Source of the DNA: Apostichopus japonicus
Lineage: Eukaryota; Echinodermata; Holothuroidea; Aspidochirotida; Stichopodidae
Assembly: GCF_037975245.1 (NCBI RefSeq)
Contig: NC_092576.1
Coordinates: forward strand, 36,298,611 to 36,362,610
Direction of reading: 5' to 3'
DNA: 64,000 nucleotides
The position numbers and the translations under genes were made by a program. Positions 58,601 to 61,600 of the stretch are shown here, in pieces. Position 1 is the first letter of the stretch, and every line of letters begins with the position of its first letter. The notes beneath the pieces are model-generated. The model was given only the letters and a program-made list of their open reading frames with translations. It did not search any database and was not told where the DNA came from.

Positions 58601-61600
58601 ATATGTGAGGTTGATGTATTGCGTTCTACGGGTTAATCTTTATACTGCCTTACCAAGATAGTGACAATTAAAGGAGGATGTAATGGCAAATGACTGATTC
58701 TATTTCTTTCTCTGATTATAGACTAACTGACTGTCTGCTGCCCTCCCCGATATCCATCGGACCATCTCTATCCACACTGAAATCTCGGGGAGTGAAAGGT
58801 AAAGTTCCTATTGAATGTTTGATTAGTGTCTTTCCATGTATCGTTTTGTTCACAGTTCAAAACCATTGCCGTAGTCGTGTATTGATAGATTTTTAGTTTC
58901 AGTCAAACTAAAACCTTATTACCGGGCGTCATTGCCTGTTGCAGTAAACAAGGACAGATATTCATTAGTCAGAAACTTTGTGAGATATCATTTATTGCTT
59001 GATGTTGTAAAGTACAGCATGTATAGGGTAGGATTGTATTTTGCAACAAGTTCAGTAAATTGGTTTTCTTGATAAAGTCAATCTGCTGCATGAACAGACA
59101 CTGTCATAAGCCATCACGACCCTTCATTGTTTAAACAAGTACATATAACTGTGTACTGAGCCCTCATACAGAAACCAATACAATAATATATTAAAGAAAG
59201 GCTTTCTGATTGCTTATGTTATTATATATAACACTAAATACAGTATCATAAGAAGCGATTTAAAGATAAGGAGACGGAAAGTGGTCTGGTTGGCAGGTCT
59301 TAGTTTTTCTTCGGTACTATGGTGGCTCAAGTGGGACACTGGAAATGTTGTTCTTTTATACCGAAAATTCAGAATCTCAATCTAAAATTTCAGGTAATTT
59401 TTCTCTAATTGTCAACTATTTATAATAAAGAAGCACCGATGAAATGTCGACTTTTTTCACAAAAAGTAGACTAACTCATCGAAATTTGGATGTTGTTTGT
59501 CAACAAGTCTACTTTGTTTATTATGACCGTAAATACGTGTTTAATTGATGTTTATAACTGAAATTGTTAAATTGAGAACAAAAGTTCCTTATAGACCCAT
59601 CTATTCAAATTTCACTTCTATGTCAGACTGGTAGATTCAGTCAAAAAGTTGAGAAAAGTCGAAACACGACGGATAAAGAAACGTATGGAAATGAACTCGC
59701 ACCATTACAGAGTTGCGACTAATGAACCAACTGTATGATCTAGCACTGCCTTGTCATGCGTCCTTTAGTTAAACATACAATGAAGGGCAAAAGATTAATT
59801 CTGTACCCCCATCGCGAAAAACATATTTGAAAAGTGTTGGTATCCGCCCTTTTGAAATGGTATTGTGTTATGAATACACGGCTATGAAAACGCTGAAATA
59901 CTGACAAACACTATTAGATCGTTTCCAAATTAACAAAATGACACATGTATTGCAACATCATCAAAACTTTAACACTAGCAGACTAGTTACATTGTGGGGT
60001 ATTTGTGAAATAAGTAAATGTCTCTTCTTTTCCTAACGATTAAGATCTTTCCTGATTAAAGGCGAAGTAAGGGTACTTTATCTTGATATACCTGCTGTAT
60101 CGCAGTGTGAGTTAGATATGCTCCGTGTTCATTACGGTAGATGATCAAGGTATATATGTACAATGACGTTCAGGGTTTGAGACTTGACTGAATGGTAATC
60201 ACTAGCAATTCTAAACAACTTTTTGATCAAGGTCAAATAATGCAGAAAAAACAACAAATTACACTTTTAAAAATGTGTGATGATCTTATCGTGTCACATT
60301 CCAAAAGATTTATAGTTTTGAAATACGTACTACACTTGTGTTGTCTACATCAATGCATTGTCACGAAGAAATATTCTTGTATAATATTTCATGGTAGCTG
60401 CGTGCTAACCAGGTACTGGAACGGATACGGGGATTCATGCGAAAATCTACAGTGTCAGTTTGTTGTGTGTAAAATGTTTTCTCAAGTGAAGCTCACCTAC
60501 AGTATGTCCGACTTCACAATCCTCCCCAAACTTACTATTCTAAAGAACATGTGACACCATGACAACCCACAACATTGTCAGCGGAAGAAAGAATAGCATC
60601 CCTAGAGACAATAAAGGTCTTAATAAAACGTGGTATGGTTTTTTCTGTTGTGTTTTGTTGAAATTGTATCATTCACTGATACATCTTTGATATTCTTTTA
60701 TTCGTTATAGCCTATATATTGTTTATTATTCTTATTTGTTTCTTACAGTTTTCTGGAAACCTGTTGCTCATAAGTCTCATGAACGTTCTAAGCTCAATCT
60801 TGACTCTGGTCGTTGGCAAGTAAGTAATCATTGTATAATTATTGTGTTATTTTATTTGTTTTAATAACATATCGATATTGTAATAACTAGCATGAGCATT
60901 AAAATACCACTGGCGTGTTTCCCCAGACGTGTATAATTCAGTGCACGCCACTGCATTGAACACAGCGTGGCTTAGTCAAAGTAACTAACAGAAAGTGACG
61001 TCATCCGATAAACTACCTATAACTGTGATATAAATAATGGTTTAATTGAGTCATATATCAGTTTTCAGTTGATGGTTTACTACTAACATGCACAGAGGGA
61101 TTAGTGGCATGTAGTCTGCAAATATTAGTTTACAAGCAAAGGATGGATTAAAGGGATGTGGTAAACAAATATTACTAAATTTTGAAGTCGGTGGATGAGA
61201 ATGATGTAGTCAACAAATAGTACTTACATATGCTAAGTGGATTAATGGGATGTAGTCAATAAATATTACTACACATACCATGGGTTGATAAAATGTATAT
61301 AGTAAAACACGTACTACTTTAACATGCTATGAATGAATTAAATTGTTGTAGTCAAGAAATATTACTAAGCATACATTGGGTTGAATAAAGGGATGTGGTA
61401 AACAAATATTACTAAATGTTGAAGCACTGGCGGATCCAAGGGGGGTGGCCAAGGGGGGCCATGGCCCCCAAAGGTGAGCCAAAAAGTGTTTCCGAACATC
61501 CGCTAAATCATATGATTGGAAATTAAAAAAATCGAGAGGAATAGCAGTGGTAGACTAGTCTAAACCTTTTCGTTTTCTGGTTTAAAATTAAATGCAGAGC

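Larger units (their letters stand above)
46855..61080 (+). repeat. Right copy of the large tandem duplication (module 6 unit with exon A5)
   Basis: Collinear with the left copy in exons and introns, including low-complexity C-rich stretches and the 120-bp triple repeat. Private insertions are at 55311-57965, about 54757-54925 and about 59013-59245. Confidence 0.9.

Noticed and set aside
60192-60554. 120-codon open frame
   Set aside because: Intronic in the right copy; the left copy at about 44.6 kb is interrupted in the same region, so chance is the better explanation.
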